Positions 1-11,505 of a stretch of 64,000 nucleotides of DNA are shown here, piece by piece. Origin of the DNA: Anaspis maculata. Its lineage: Eukaryota > Arthropoda > Insecta > Coleoptera > Scraptiidae. How positions within the stretch are numbered: position 1 is the stretch's first letter; each line of letters begins with the position of its first letter. The stretch spans positions 60,385,416 through 60,449,415 of the forward strand of contig OX421966.1 of NCBI GenBank assembly GCA_949128115.1, given 5' to 3'. Made by a program: the position numbers and the translations under genes. The notes beneath the pieces were generated by a model. That model saw only the letters and a program-made list of their open reading frames with translations. It was not told the DNA's origin and did no database searches.

Positions 1-600
1 CGGCCCTGGCTGCCACAGACTTGTTGCTGCTCCTAATATGTTATTATTCATTGTTTATTATTATTTAGGCAAGAGTTACATCAATTTCATATAGAAAAGC
101 AATGGGCGTTTGTACCAGATCGATAGGTTATAGTAGTTCGCGGTTCGGACAGACGGACGGACGGACGGACGGACGGACAAAGTGCAGCTGAAAGCGTCAT
201 TCCCTGTATTAGGAAAGTGCGCTGAAAATAGCGCTTGCTGTTGATGCTAGGGCATCGCGTGATTTGAATGAAAGAAAGTTCTCGAACACTTCATAGACGG
301 GCGTTCCTCTGGTCTGAATGCTTCTGCACTGATGAGCTCTCAATAAGGAGCAAAACAGTCCGAGAACTTTATTTCATTCAAAACAGTCATGTCATTTTAG
401 ATAAAATACAGTAATTTGACATTTAAGAAACAATTTTCTTGATTGAGGAAGATCTCAAATAGAGTAAAGATATGCAAATAGTTAACCAGCAGAGAAATCA
501 ACTTTTGACGGAGCAAACGGTCACTTTGACGGTGCAATTAGCTTTCTATTCAAGCAGGCGCGGCCTCACACCAAGGGACTTGCGTCACAGCAAGAACGTC
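1..600. other. Unassigned AT-rich sequence
   Basis: I see no gene here. A tetranucleotide run at 147-178 is listed separately. Short frames in the stretch have no recognisable domain. Confidence 0.5.
147..178 (+). repeat. (GGAC)n microsatellite
   Basis: About eight uninterrupted copies of the tetranucleotide GGAC, introduced by an imperfect copy (GGACAGAC). Simple repeat; no function is suggested by the flanks. Confidence 0.95.
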
Positions 601-640
601 ATAGTGACAGTTCAACGGTTCTTTTTTCAAGTAGTAGTAG

Positions 641-764
641 TACCGCGTGATCAACAAAATTCGGAATTGAGGTAGGCTGTGACCTGGTCAAATTTCAGGA
701 TGTCAAGCTGCTTTTGGCCAGAGCACAGCCTACCCCAATTCCGAATTTTGTTGATCGCATGGTA
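641..764. repeat. Hairpin MITE (AATTCGGAATT arms)
   Basis: The left arm (641-682) and right arm (724-764) are near-perfect inverted complements sharing CAACAAAATTCGGAATTG and the inner box AGGCTGTG. The loop is about 40 bp. GTA triplets flank both sides (630-640, 763-778). There is no coding potential, as expected of a miniature inverted-repeat element. The inner AGGCTGTG box recurs in the hairpin at 1639-1814, which suggests a related family. Confidence 0.85.
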
Positions 765-822
765 GTAGTAGTAGTAGTTTTTTAAGAGAGCAATCACCAG
801 GCGATCACAGTTCAGCCAATTA

Positions 823-890
823 CAGCCCAGGTTGTCCAACAACTTCACATGGGAACGGATGACATCCTCCCTAGAAATAGGCTCCCAAGG
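823..890. repeat. Dispersed repeat fragment (copy 1 of 2)
   Basis: Shares CATGGGAACGGAT and the surrounding GTTG..CAACAACTT..GGCTCCCA pattern with 3921-3975. The second copy lies inside the hAT-like element at 3079-4096, so this may be a fragment of the same or a related transposon. Confidence 0.5.
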
Positions 891-899
891 CGATTCCAT

Positions 900-1638
900 T
901 ATTGACCGCAATTTGACTCGAATGTTGTATTGGCACCAGAAACGTCATTTCAACAGCGCAAAAGTCATTTCGACAGTTCGAGTTTTTTCAATCAGGCGCT
1001 CGCTCACACCAAGCCGACGACTTGATTCCAAACTGCTATTTATCTCTATTGTTGTTTTGGAACCAGAAACGTCACTCCGCCATGACAAACATCACATCAT
1101 TTTGACTGTTGAAGAGCTTTTTTCATGTTTCGTGCCTTGCAGGAAGTCGGTGACTTGATTCACTGCTATTGAACTCGAATATTATTTTTGCATTAGAAAC
1201 GGCATTCTGACAACGCGAAAGTCATTTTGACGTTTGCTTATTTTGACGAATGCCATTTTGGAATTATTAACATGTCAAGAAAAACTTGAGATGAGTAATT
1301 CAAGAAATGTCTGTCTTTTCCGAGTGACGTGATTCTTTGTCTGTCATTACTCGCATGTGTCGTTTTCAAGAAGAGAAATCAGTGACATCTCTCAGTTGAT
1401 CTTTCTAAGGACGCTAAGAGTAATTTCGACGAAAACAGTCAAATTTGTCACAAAACATGGAGCCAGTAATAGGTAAGTGGAATGTCAAACTAACACCATA
1501 AAAAATTTCCCAATACTTCACTACTTACAGCAGAAAACATCCGCTACAGAGCTTGTTCCATCAATAGCTGCTTGTAGCATGGGCATCTCATCTACCCTCA
1601 ATGACAAGAGGTTACCATGGCGCCTCGTTGTACCGAAA
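900..1638. other. Unassigned; possible tiny first exon at 1457-1472
   Basis: Mostly featureless AT-rich DNA. At 1457 an ATG starts the codons for M-E-P-V-I and runs after 16 nt straight into a consensus splice donor (G|GTAAGT). That is compatible with a short first coding exon but is easily chance; I see no acceptor or second exon. Repeated TTTGAC/GTCAT pieces between 930 and 1260 suggest old repeat debris. Confidence 0.2.
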
Positions 1639-1814
1639 TATGTTCGTTGAAATCATGAATTAGGGCAGGCTGTGAGCTTTGAAACGTATGTCCAAAATGT
1701 ATTCCATGACGACAGCTGATCATGTTGACATAAAATTTGAGTGATTATTGATAAATCCACGACATAAGTTTTAACTTCCATAGCCTGCCCTAATTCATGA
1801 TTTTATCGAACATA
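1639..1814. repeat. Hairpin MITE (CATGAATTAGGGCAGGCT arms)
   Basis: Arms 1639-1674 and 1779-1814 are inverted complements over 36 bp with about three mismatches. The spacer is about 105 bp. No ORF. The inner box AGGCTGTG matches the hairpin at 641-764, although the outer arms differ. Confidence 0.85.
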
Positions 1815-1824
1815 CGATATAGTA

Positions 1825-2650
1825 GGTTCACTTGTACTGTGACTCTAATTGGCTGAGCAAATCTTCTACTTCAACATTGTAGGCTTGCCGCCTTTTTACC
1901 TAGTATGAAACTGACTTCTCCGGAAGTAAAGTTATATTTCTTATCAAATTGATATTAAAATCTTGGAAAAGCGGCGCGCATCGTAGGCGGCCGCAAATCT
2001 AAGTCATCTTGACGGCGGCTCAATCAGGGTCGACAAAACCTCGTCCCGGGAAGCCCCAAAACGAAAGCAAATTGCAAATTGGAGGTACTTATATCAATTT
2101 CGGTCCAATACGCAACTTTGAGCGGCTGGGTTTTTTTTAAATTTGGTTTAATTTACTTTTTACACGTAAATTCTTATGCCAATGACAGACTGCACGGCGA
2201 TCCTTGTATCGCCTATAATTTTTGAGGGTTTGGCGTGTATTTTTGACTGGAAGAGGCGAAAGGGTTGATGATTGCATGGGGCCCCTTTTTTAGACGAAGG
2301 GCATTGTATACTCTTTAATTTGAACCATCGAAAGTTGAACCGGCTTCGAGAGGTTAGAAATATTTTTGACAACTGTCATGTGTCAAGGCTCTTTTGACTT
2401 ATTTGTTCATTGGCGTAAATTAAAAACAGGTCGAAAAATTGCTACATGTTACAATAAAATGGAAAAAAGCGTCAAACATCACGTCCCGCAAAAATGTTCC
2501 GGCTATCTGCAGAGGAAATACGCAAAAAATGTGTTTCAAAACTGGTCCGGCCAGAGCAGCCAACTGCAAAGTTTTGGGGATTTTCTATATTTCACATTCA
2601 GAGACTTAGAAACAAAATCTCACAGCCGACTAGAATCACGGTACAAGTGA
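1825..2650. repeat. Dispersed repeat, copy 1 (uninterrupted)
   Basis: This stretch is repeated with high identity at 41244-41650 plus 44488-44900; the second copy is split by a 2.8-kb transposon. Copy 1 has TTCTTATG where copy 2 has the duplicated target TTATTTTG, so it preserves the pre-insertion state. It contains a GC-rich island (GCGGCCGC near 1989). Near its end is a frame starting at 2494 (MFRLSAEEIRKKC...). In copy 2 this frame carries one extra codon (GAT), so the indel keeps the frame, although two overlapping frames survive equally. I do not recognise the family. Confidence 0.8.
2494..2650 (+). pseudogene. Short coding-like frame in dispersed repeat
   Basis: The frame begins MFRLSAEEIRKKCVSKL and runs past a TTCAG at about 2600. 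The second copy near 44788 keeps it with an in-frame codon insertion (MFRLSDAEEIRKK). Charged and hydrophobic residues are mixed; there is no signal peptide and no named domain. It could be the first exon of a transposon or a captured gene. A competing frame from 2366 is also open in both copies, so selection on this frame is not shown. Confidence 0.25.
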
Positions 2651-3078
2651 ACAACATACTTTATATATGTATTTCACTCAACAAACAGACAAGTGTTCTG
2701 GAAGTTTCTATTTGACAATAAGACAAACGTCAGAAGACTTACGACTCGATTGTACGTGAGACGTCAAACTTGACAATAAACAATAAACCAAATGGCATAA
2801 CAGAAGAAATTTGGAATTTAGTCTGAAAAAGTCTCAAATTCGGCAAGACACATTTTCACTTCGACAAGAAAAGTGGCCATTTAGCCAGAATAGTGGGCCA
2901 AAAACTGCGATAAGAAGCGCATGAGAAGACTGAGCTGTTATAAGAAGATTGTGCAATGTGCATGCCGAGCTGACACTGACGACAAGCAGTCGTGCCAAGT
3001 TCAATAAATAATTTTACCCATATTTTCAAATAAGGGTAAAAGCACAGGAACAATTATTTTGACAAGAGAAATGTCACG

Positions 3079-4096
3079 CAGAGGCGTATCTACGGGGGGG
3101 CAAGTGGGGCACGTGCCATGGGCGCACTTTAATCCTCAGGGCGCAAATGAGAGGAAAAGATAGAATCGTGAAAAAATGAAAAAAAAAATTGGAAAAACGA
3201 GTCAAAGACCAAGTTCTTTGAACTTCATATAATTATATACAGGATGTCTCAAAACTCACGCCCCAGAGAAAATGAAGCAAAACTAGATAGCAGTCAGATG
3301 TGTAATACCGAGGAAAAAAATATACCTGAAATGGTATTCGAGAAAAGACAAAGTTAAGTTAACCAATCACAGACCTGTACATTTGAGGTATGTTACCTCA
3401 ATTTCAAGTTTGCTAGGTTCAAGTAATTAAGTATCTAAATCTGGCAGTGTCACAGTTACAGTGAGCCAAACATTTATTGCAAAATGACAGGCAGTTGGTA
3501 TTACTTTCAAAACTTAGCAACTGGGTTAAATTTTGCAAATTTACCTCGAATTGACCCTCCGGGATTGGTGGATTCAAAAAAAAAATATGACTCCTTTATG
3601 CAAGCAGCAATACATTTTTTCCTTCCGTTTTTTGGGAACCTATTGTCGTCGGCACCATGTCAGTGTTTTCTGGAGCGCGAGTTTTGGGACACCCTGGATA
3701 ATGTAGATATTTGAACTGTTGGGCGCAATTCGTGTGAGCAATAATTTACAAGCGAAATGGGAACAGAGAAACAGGGAAAACCAAAACCGATACATTCAAA
3801 CAGATGATCAACTTTCGACTTTTTCATCTGATCTAGGTAGGTATAACCTATAACAGGGACCCTATTTTCGGAACCAGGGAATAGTTCATCAGGTGATGTT
3901 GCCTAGGTGATAGCCTAGTGACAGCCCTGGTTGCCTAGCAACTTTGCATGGGAACGGATCACACGTGGGAGCCCTATTTGTCGTAGCCCACCTGAATTTT
4001 GAAAAACTGCCTGAGGCGCATTTCCCAGGGTCTCTAATTCAGGGGCGCAATTTTCATATTTTGCCCTGGGCGCAATTTACCCTAGATACGCCACTG
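3079..4096. mobile_element. Non-autonomous hAT-like element
   Basis: The left end CAGAGGCGTATCTA and right end TAGATACGCCACTG are inverted complements of the form CAGWGGCGTATCTA, a known hAT terminal pattern. Flanking 8-mers are ATGTCACG (3071-3078) and ATGTCACT (4097-4104), matching at 7 of 8 positions, as expected for a hAT target duplication. Subterminal GGGCGCA boxes occur at both ends. No transposase is visible. A second element is nested at about 3241-3697. Confidence 0.88.
3241..3697. mobile_element. Nested element with CAGGATGTC ends
   Basis: The left end CAGGATGTCTCAAAACTC and right end GAGTTTTGGGACACCCTG are inverted complements. It interrupts the hAT-like element at 3079-4096, so it is younger. 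It belongs to the broad CAGGGTG-ended group seen throughout the window. The 76-codon frame inside (3484-3714) crosses the right terminus and is not a gene. Confidence 0.75.
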
Positions 4097-4104
4097 ATGT
4101 CACT

Positions 4105-5755
4105 TAAGACTATTTGAGAAAATAAATTATTTTAATATTCAAGATGTTCAACGTTAGAACAGGGAAATTAAGCGGGAAGGTTAATAATAATAATGGTTCA
4201 TGCAGCAAACGTCAGATTAGAAAAACGTAAGAAATTCGGAAGAAACATCTTGTATCGAATTGAACAAGTAAACTGTCAGTTTCGTCAAGAAACGTGCTAA
4301 ACTTTCTTGCTAAACATCAAGCTAAACATTAGCTGCATTTCTTTTGCCATCAATCTCAAATATTCTCACTCAACTGATAGTGATGTCTCACTTGCCCTTA
4401 GCGATTTCTCGCTTCTTTTCTCTCTAACTGAGGTGAGGCAAATTGAGATTTTGATAAAACGAAAGCGTCTAATGTCACTGTTTTGACGCGGGAATGTGAT
4501 GTAAATTAGAAGGGTATAAGAGTAGAGAGGAAAGGTGCGCGAATGACGTTGTGGTCACTCCACTGTCATCTCTGCTCATGAACTACGCCCAATTACTGGA
4601 TCTAGTTGCATGGTTTTCTGACAATATTCTTCCTGCGACTCAAATTGTTGACGCATGTCAATTGAAATTTCGGAGGGTTTTGCTCGTGAAATTTTTGGCT
4701 GCGGACTATGTTTTTGGACTTCAAATGTTGTCTAGGATGTTTTGGATGTTTTGAATGTCAATTGAGAAAAGACAACCGGGGGAGATGCCTTCAGGGCATG
4801 TAAAGACAGGCTTGCTATAAGTACAACTTAGCCTGTCTTCTCAAGGTGCTAGGACTGGGTGGAGCCTCAAAGGCTGATCCGGTCGTCCTTTCCAGGTCGA
4901 AGAACCATAAAAAAAAACATCCAAAAACAGAGCCCAGGAGCAAAACACTTTACAAACATAACCGACAAAATTTCAACTGATGTGTATCAATTCAAGGCGC
5001 AGGAACAATAATTGTCGAAAAACCATTGTCAACTAGACCCAGTAAATGGTCGTAGTTTGAGTATCTCACGCCTCCCGCGCTTGACTTCACTTTCCCCCGT
5101 CTACAAGCTGGCATAGCTTCTCCCCCTATTTTTCAATCCTCCTGTGATGTAAATCAGAAATGATTAGGATAGCTGATACGGAAATAATAAATGATACATC
5201 TTGGACAAAGAACGACAATTATGACATCTCTCGCCAACTTTTGAAAGTTAAATCTCGATTTGACGGAAGACGGAAGCAGTGTCAATTTCCTCTTATAACC
5301 ACACTGTACAGTGTGAAAAAGGCAATATAAAATCCTCGCTCTTGCGGATAGTCGCTTAAGGATAAGTAGACGGAGCAAAATCAGATAATCTCATATTCTT
5401 TCTTCATCAATACTTAATCGAGTTGGAAGAATTTCGCGTGCAGTTTCCACCTGAGAGAAGCTTCGCGCGTCGAAAACTCCCGTTTATAGGTTACACTGAT
5501 AAATTAGTTTTTTGCTGTGTTGAGGTGGTTAACCCGCATCCCTCAGGTGGGTGGAAGCGTTGGAGCTCAGAATATTATAAAAAGGGAGGACGTTGACGGA
5601 AAATAATTGATGATGAATTATTATTTTGAGCAGGGGCGGGTGGCGGAGAAGGCCAATTTTAGAATGAACATTCATATAGAATATGCTGATTTTATGAGTC
5701 TCGATTTTAATAAAAAGTCGAGCAGGAAGTTATAAAAAAATGAGTTTTATTACAG
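4105..5755. other. Unassigned single-copy-looking sequence
   Basis: I find no gene or long inverted repeat here. A small hairpin lies at 4802-4841 (AAGACAGGCT/AGCCTGTCTT). The short frames at 4551-4754 and 5154-5378 have no recognisable feature. Confidence 0.4.
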
Positions 5756-5985
5756 ACGTTATCCTATTTTTTGTCAACTGAGTAATTTGAGTGCCGCTTC
5801 AAGCCCTACTGTATCCGCAAAAACAGCAGTTACCTTTCTGGTTGGTCCGGCAGCCAACAATACAAGCGTGTGTAAAGAAGGAATAAATCAAATATGTGTC
5901 CAGGATGGTCCAGGTGATGATAGAAATCGAGATAAAACATTTTTAAGTGGAGAAGGGTATCCCCTCGTTTATTGGGTATATTGGC
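5756..5985 (+). pseudogene. Coding-like segment, left of foldback
   Basis: After a pyrimidine-rich stretch ending in TTACAG (5755) an open frame continues to the foldback at 5986. It reads RRYPIFCQLSNLS at the start and YPLVYWVYW at the end. Composition is balanced, with mid-protein codon variety not seen in the surrounding AT-rich DNA. A similar stretch, ending in a stop, lies just beyond the foldback (7763-7986). I infer a coding region split by the insertion. I do not recognise the protein; it could be a host exon or a viral or transposon gene. Confidence 0.3.
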
Positions 5986-7762
5986 AAAGGACCCCGCACG
6001 ATTCCTATGGAAAATGGGTCTCGGTCAAATTCCCTAAGTTTTTTATATGTTGTAGCCCAATTCAACACTAACCAAAATCCATCGTCCGTTACTCAAAAAA
6101 ATGGACAGTTTTTTTTCTATAAGGGGTTGAAGATGAGTTATTTCAAGATAAAGAAATATGTTCCAACGTAAGTGAGAACATTTCAAAGTCCTTTCTAACA
6201 TATATGGCTCATGACAACTCCTTTTTTCTTTTGTGAAAAAATCAACCCCCTCCCTCACCCCCAACCCCTACTTGTAAGTATCAAATTCGAAATTACGTTT
6301 GAAAGTCATGCAGATGGTTCTATTTTGTCGAATTATGAATTTTGGCTCAAATTGTTTTTCCAACCCCCAAATAGGGGGTGGGGTTGAAAAAAAACCATCG
6401 GTCAATTCGGCTGAATTTCTGATATTGTGCTTCATCAGTTACGCTCAACAAGATGACCAAAGGAAAACTCGTTCGTATGACCAGTTTCCACCCCATAGAG
6501 GGTTAAAGTCGACTATAATGGATCATAAAACATGTTTTCCATGTCATAAACCAAATTAATGAAAATAGTGGACTTTCATATCGTCTTGTTTTGTAAAAAT
6601 GTCTATTATTCAAAAATAATTTCAACCCCGTCCCTCATCCCCTACCCTTGTTTCTGAACATCATATTCGAAATGAATCTTGAAAATGTAGAAGAAGGTCT
6701 ATGGTCAGATTCTCTGCATCTGATTGCGAATCCCCTCTCAAAATTCACTTTCACTATTATGCTTATGTTAGAGTGCTACCATGAGCAGGGTAGGATTTAC
6801 ATTTTTTTAATGATTTTTGACTGGATTACTATTAAAAATATTGGTGTTCCTATCAAGTTTCAACTTCACAGCAGGTTGAATATGTTCACCTGTACATAAT
6901 TTCTAACTTTTTTTTGTACGGATGCACCTCTATTTATGGTTTAGATTGAAGAATTAATGTCATTTGAAGCGAAAGCTGCTCAATCAAGGCAAAATATTAT
7001 GTCACCCTCTTATTCCAGCTACTGCGACCGTGTGAAGGATAAAATAGAAATTAATATAATTTTTAAGATTTATTTCGAAAATTATGTTCAGATACAGGGA
7101 TTGGGGATGAAGGACGGGGTTGAGAATATTTTTAAAGAATATACATTTTTACTAAACAAGATAATATGAAAGTTCACAATTTCCATTCCTTTGGTTTATG
7201 ACATGGAAGAATATGTTTTATGCTTCATTATAGTCAACTTCAACCCTCTGTGGGGTGGAAACTGGTCATACAAATGAGTTTTTCCTTTGTGATCTTGTTT
7301 AGCGTAACTGGTAAAGCACAATATCAGAAATTCAGTCGAATTGACCGATGTTTTTTTTTTCAACCCCACCCCCTATTTGGGGGTTGTAAAAATAATTTGT
7401 GCCAAAATTCATAATTCGACAAAATAGAACCATCTGCATGATTTTCAAACGTAATTTCGAATTTGATACTCACAAGTAGGGGTTGGGGGTGAGGGAGGGG
7501 GTTGATTTTTTCACAAAAGAAAAAGGGAATTGTCATGAGCCATATGTGTTAAAAAAAGACGTTGAAATGTTCTCACTTACGTTGGAACATATTTTTTTAC
7601 CTTGAAATAACCCATCTTTATCCCCTTATAGGCAAAAAACTGTCCATTTTTTTGGGTAACGGACGATGGTTTTTGGCTTGTGTAAAATTGGGCTACAACA
7701 TATAAAAAAATTAGAGAATTTGACCGAGACCCATTTTCCACAAGAATCGTGCGGGGTCCTTT
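5986..7762. mobile_element. 1.78-kb foldback element
   Basis: The outer arms start AAAGGACCCCGCACGATTC and end with its complement. Complementarity continues inward for about 700 bp on each side to a loop around 6690-7060. Repeated CAACCCC/GGGGTTG boxes occur in each arm (near 6244, 6361, 6378, 6626 and their mirrors 7086, 7361, 7380, 7490). No transposase frame exists; frames in the arms mirror each other. No clear target duplication is visible. A transcript of this region would fold into a long double strand. Confidence 0.9.
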
Positions 7763-7986
7763 CCACGTCTTTTGAAATGGGTTTTGGGCTCGGAAGTAAT
7801 TTTCAAGTACAAAGTGGACCTCGAGCAACGGCCATGAATGCGGGCATTAGCACGAGACCTATCGTCAAACTGCCAAACTTGCCGACATACTTACCTAATA
7901 ATCGAATCATCAATGGGGCAACCTCATCCACGTTCTATAACTTGAAAGTATTTTTTATCTTGGATCCGCCCTGTCCTACCGTATGA
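7763..7986 (+). pseudogene. Coding-like segment, right of foldback
   Basis: An open frame leaves the foldback and ends at TGA 7984-7986. It includes GPRATAMNAGISTRPIVKLP and ends FFILDPPCPTV. It looks like the C-terminal part of a protein and may be the continuation of the segment ending at 5985. The family is not recognised. The two parts are not in the same frame modulo three across the insertion, which is expected if the inserted length is not a multiple of three. Confidence 0.28.
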
Positions 7987-7989
7987 GCG

Positions 7990-9640
7990 CAACAACTTCG
8001 AATAATTTCCCCTCGTGTTTCCCTTTTCCATTAAACAAACCCTGCCTGAGACCGAGATTGAATTAATTTCCTCCTGGCATGTCTCAATTTGCTCAATTTA
8101 CTCAATTTAGCGACACACATAACATTCTCTCCAACATCGGCATTAGGCAATAGGTATACTTAACGTGAGTAAACAATATTTCTCTAGGTAAAATCAGGAT
8201 CTATCTAATCTGGAATGTAGGAGTTATAAGACGACGACATTACCATTTATTGACATTATATCCAATTAACGTGCAAATTGACGAAATTGAGTTTACCTAT
8301 TGATTGAATAACGCCCACTTTGACTCAGTGACTGCTCTTAATAAATAAATACGTAATGGATTGGAAAAAAAAACTGATGGACGGATCAAAAGCAGACTAA
8401 CCCAGTATTGCCGGGCCATTATCAGACATGAGAATTCGGCTTGTTTTGTAAATTATTCATAATTTTTGCGCTCGCCCTTAGAAAAACTGGCCATTTTTGT
8501 ACACCGTGGGTCGGGGTATTTCACGGCCATATCTCATAAAACATGGACGTGAGGCGAATAAAAGGGTTAATAACTCATCCAACTCTCAACTTTGTATAAG
8601 TAAGAACACGATACATGCCACAAGCGCTTTTATTTTTAGTGCTGTTTCCAGTCCAGTCCTTCAATAAGGTGTGAAGTAATTAAGAAACTTGGTTTCGAAG
8701 TTTTATGCGAGTACTAGTAGGTACTTGCTTCATGGCAATGGAATGGGAAAAAATCGATTTTTCTGGAATCGAGATCGGATCGATTCAAATCGCGTTGCTG
8801 GAAATTCGTATTTATACAGGGTGTGGGTCGACCTTCCGCTATTATTTCATAGCGGTGAGCAGCTCTAATCATTGGTCTAATAATCCCTGTTGCGTGTGAG
8901 CCAAGCTTGATTATCTAGGCATGGTATATTATAGGTTCGCCCTTTTTGTAGAAAATAACGTGAAAGGGGAATCGTCAAGAGTCTTATTCGAGGAATATGA
9001 AATGCAAAGAGTGAGTAGGTACAAATGCAAAAACCGAGACAAATCCGGTTCTCTCATTTCATCCATTTTGAGTGGAACTTGAAACGTCTTTTAATTACGA
9101 ATCGATAGTTTGTCGTCCATATAATATACTCAAGTTGTGAAAGCCTTCCAATCTCCGTCTCGACTTTCAATTAATTTCCACTGCATCATCTGCCGTTCAA
9201 ATTGCAAAGCATTACCTTTTAAGATGATTAATTATTGATGGAGGCTCTTGCTCAATTATCACAGTTAGATATTATTATTGTTCTTTAAGAAACTGAGGGG
9301 TCTGCTAATGGATTAGGATGGTGAACAGATCAACTAGGATTTAATAAATATCACTGTGGCTTTTGGACGAATTTCTATCGGTTTAATTTTCCTTGTCAAG
9401 TTTTGTTCCCTAACCGTTTTCAAGCAACTTTAGTATTATTGCGAATTGCGTTGGGTAGCGGCTAGGTATCTACTTCAATAATCAAGAGAAAAACTCCCTG
9501 TCTTATCAGAAAGACCTCGGAAGTTCTCGACGTTTCTATTATTTTTATTCCGGCATATTCTACCTGATGCGCGAACGTCTCCTTCACCAAATATGGCAGG
9601 TGTCTTATTTGCGCGTCGTGGTCTCAAACAAATCTCGTTA
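7990..9640. other. Unassigned sequence with one transposon end
   Basis: A solitary TACAGGGTG terminus lies at about 8815, with no partner nearby. The rest is AT-rich and shows no gene, long repeat or recognisable domain. Confidence 0.4.
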
Positions 9641-9659
9641 CACTGCCCCCTTCTTGAAC

Positions 9660-10330
9660 CTGTTCATCCCGAACAGGCACTCCGTTATTCCTTCTGTACC
9701 GTGCAAGTCGATCCAACTTTCATCTCGTATAGATCAGGTACAGGACATCGTTGATCCTCTTGAGGACGATGTATGTATGGTCCCTCCCACGTCGGAAGAA
9801 GCTTCGGAATCGTTGGAAATTTTACAGTCACCACATCGAAATCCAACGGAGTTAGACCTAAGGTCATAGCGTGTTTTATCCGGTCGGTCGCAACACGGAT
9901 CCGTCGTCGTACTGTCTTGTGCACATTGCCCATCCCTTGCATCGGTCATTGAGGTACCCCAGGAACAGTTTTTGAGTAATCTTCTGAGCAGTCTTCCAGT
10001 TCAACAAACTGCAAGTCACAAGGAAGCCATGAAATTCACAATCAAAAGCCACACGTGCCAGATATCGTCCTATTATACCGTGAAGAACGGTGTATAAGCC
10101 AATGAGAATAGCTGCAAATAACGAGACCTGGTGAGAGAACCTCTTCCGCACCTTCACCAAAGTCTTGTTGATTCCAAGATGTTCTCCGGCAGCGCCATCG
10201 TGCATCTTCGTCAGCATCTCCTCCGCCTATTTCTTGGGAAATACCAATTACGAAGCTTCCTGCTTCCCATCCGTGTCTTCCCCTGTTTTCAACAGCCCGT
10301 TCCTTATTCCCAATGAGTTCCATACCGTTC
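9660..10330 (-). pseudogene. Decayed Ty3/gypsy pol (integrase region)
   Basis: On the minus strand, three shifting frames give pieces of an LTR-retrotransposon integrase. Near 10217 a stretch reads LTKMHDGAAGEHLGINKTL, the histidine-bearing half of the N-terminal zinc-binding domain. Around 9840-9880 RYDLRSNSVGF, and at about 9790 TWEGPY, resemble the C-terminal segment after the catalytic core. The catalytic core between them is mostly deleted, and frameshifts and stops break the rest. No LTRs or primer-binding site are visible. This is an old fragment with no function. Confidence 0.8.
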
Positions 10331-11030
10331 AGAGAGCCTAAAACTTGGATCCTGATAGCTCTGCCCATTTTGGTCTGTTCTGTCCGAGCCTATTCTTTCC
10401 GACAGAAAGCAAATAGCAGAATCTTCCAGTTGCTTTTTTTGTGATCTGTGGTCTGTGGTCCAGCTCTGTGGAATTTTGAAGGAGGTTGCCCTGACCTGTA
10501 CTGCTGGGCCTTTGGGGAAAAGCGTATGCATTCCCATTTGTTGGATTTTGAAGTCGTACTGCTGCAGTTTCTCTGTCTATACTGCCAGTTGTCCCTCTGG
10601 ATTCTCCACTTGGCACAACCATTTCAGTGAAGCATGATCTGTTCTCATCAAAAATGTTCAACCGTACAATAACTGGTGGACGTGGCCGATTGGGATGTGG
10701 TACCGCCACTTTGTCTCTAACTTTTCGACCTTGCCCCATAAGCTGTCTACTTCGAAATAGTGTTGAGTTCAAGTGGATGCAAGTTTGTGAGCTGATCTAG
10801 TGCCAGTTTCCTCAGCAAGTTAGGGTCACACCGAGAGAGGGCGCCCTGACTTCCAGCTCGCCGCTTCAGCCAAAGTCAGTCTGAATAAATACTGAAGTGA
10901 AACCCGATCTTGACAAACTCAAAGCAACCGAAGCTGCTTCAACGCTTTGAAACCGCTGAAAGATGACGTTTTAAATTGGTTACGATACGACACGTTAAGG
11001 ACTGCGAATTCCAACAGAAGCCTTACGAGC
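10331..11030. other. Unassigned, possibly more of the retroelement
   Basis: A 144-codon minus frame (10338-10772) lies directly upstream of the integrase remnant in its reading direction. It is arginine- and proline-rich (for example RPPVIVRLNIFDENRS) and could be retroelement sequence, but I do not recognise it. Confidence 0.3.
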
Positions 11031-11035
11031 GACTC

Positions 11036-11118
11036 AACTTTAATCTGAGTTAGTTGCTGTGGCACAGCCAATAGCATGGCCGATTGCTTAGTAACTAACT
11101 CAGAATGAAGTTGACCCA
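11036..11118. repeat. Dispersed hairpin repeat, copy 1
   Basis: TGAGTTAGTT (11046) and AACTAACTCA (11093) form a small palindrome around GCCAATAGCATGGCC. An inverted relative lies at 21985-22045 (TAACTAAGCAACTGGCCATG, then ATTGGCTAGTGCATAGCAAC). Confidence 0.6.
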
Positions 11119-11164
11119 CTCATGAAACTTTCGATGAAATCCGCAGGGAACCATTTGAACGAGA

Positions 11165-11505
11165 GACATTAAAATGTTCAACCAACGTTATGGTTTGAAC
11201 GTTGAATTATGTGCCTACTCCGGTGACTTTAAAACGTTTGATTTTACGTTTCGAAGACATTGATCTGATGCCTTAGAAAAGCTTAAGGTAAGTAACGTCT
11301 CATAAACGTTCAATGAACGTTTTGAATACAATTGATTCGGCGTTTCAAAAACGAAACGTTGAAGTTCAACCGTTTTATAAACGTTTATTACTTGGTTGAC
11401 AAAAACGTTCAAACGCACGACATCTAGCCATTCATTTAGCGTTATTTTTCAAACGTTTCTTTACAACTGGTTTCCTAGCTGTTTCAAACGTTTTAATAAT
11501 GATGT
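11165..11505. repeat. Cluster of AACGTT motifs
   Basis: About a dozen AAACGTT/AACGTTT or close variants occur within 340 bp (for example near 11182, 11233, 11309, 11319, 11357, 11381, 11404, 11452, 11487). AACGTT is itself palindromic. There is no strict period, so this is not a simple satellite. It could be a transposon subterminal region or a binding-site cluster. Confidence 0.55.

Noticed and set aside
651..911. 86-codon minus frame with a tyrosine run
   Set aside because: It lies within the hairpin MITE and the GTA triplet repeat.
1457..1472. Confident first exon of a host gene (ATG followed by GTAAGT)
   Set aside because: Sixteen nucleotides with a donor-like site occur by chance at this scale, and there is no acceptor or second exon to support it.
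5986..7762. Possible target duplication around the foldback
   Set aside because: The flanks TATTGGC and CCACGTC share no convincing direct repeat, so none is claimed.
9660..10330. Complete or recently active retrotransposon
   Set aside because: Only integrase fragments in several frames remain; there are no LTRs, reverse transcriptase or gag, and the catalytic core is largely deleted.
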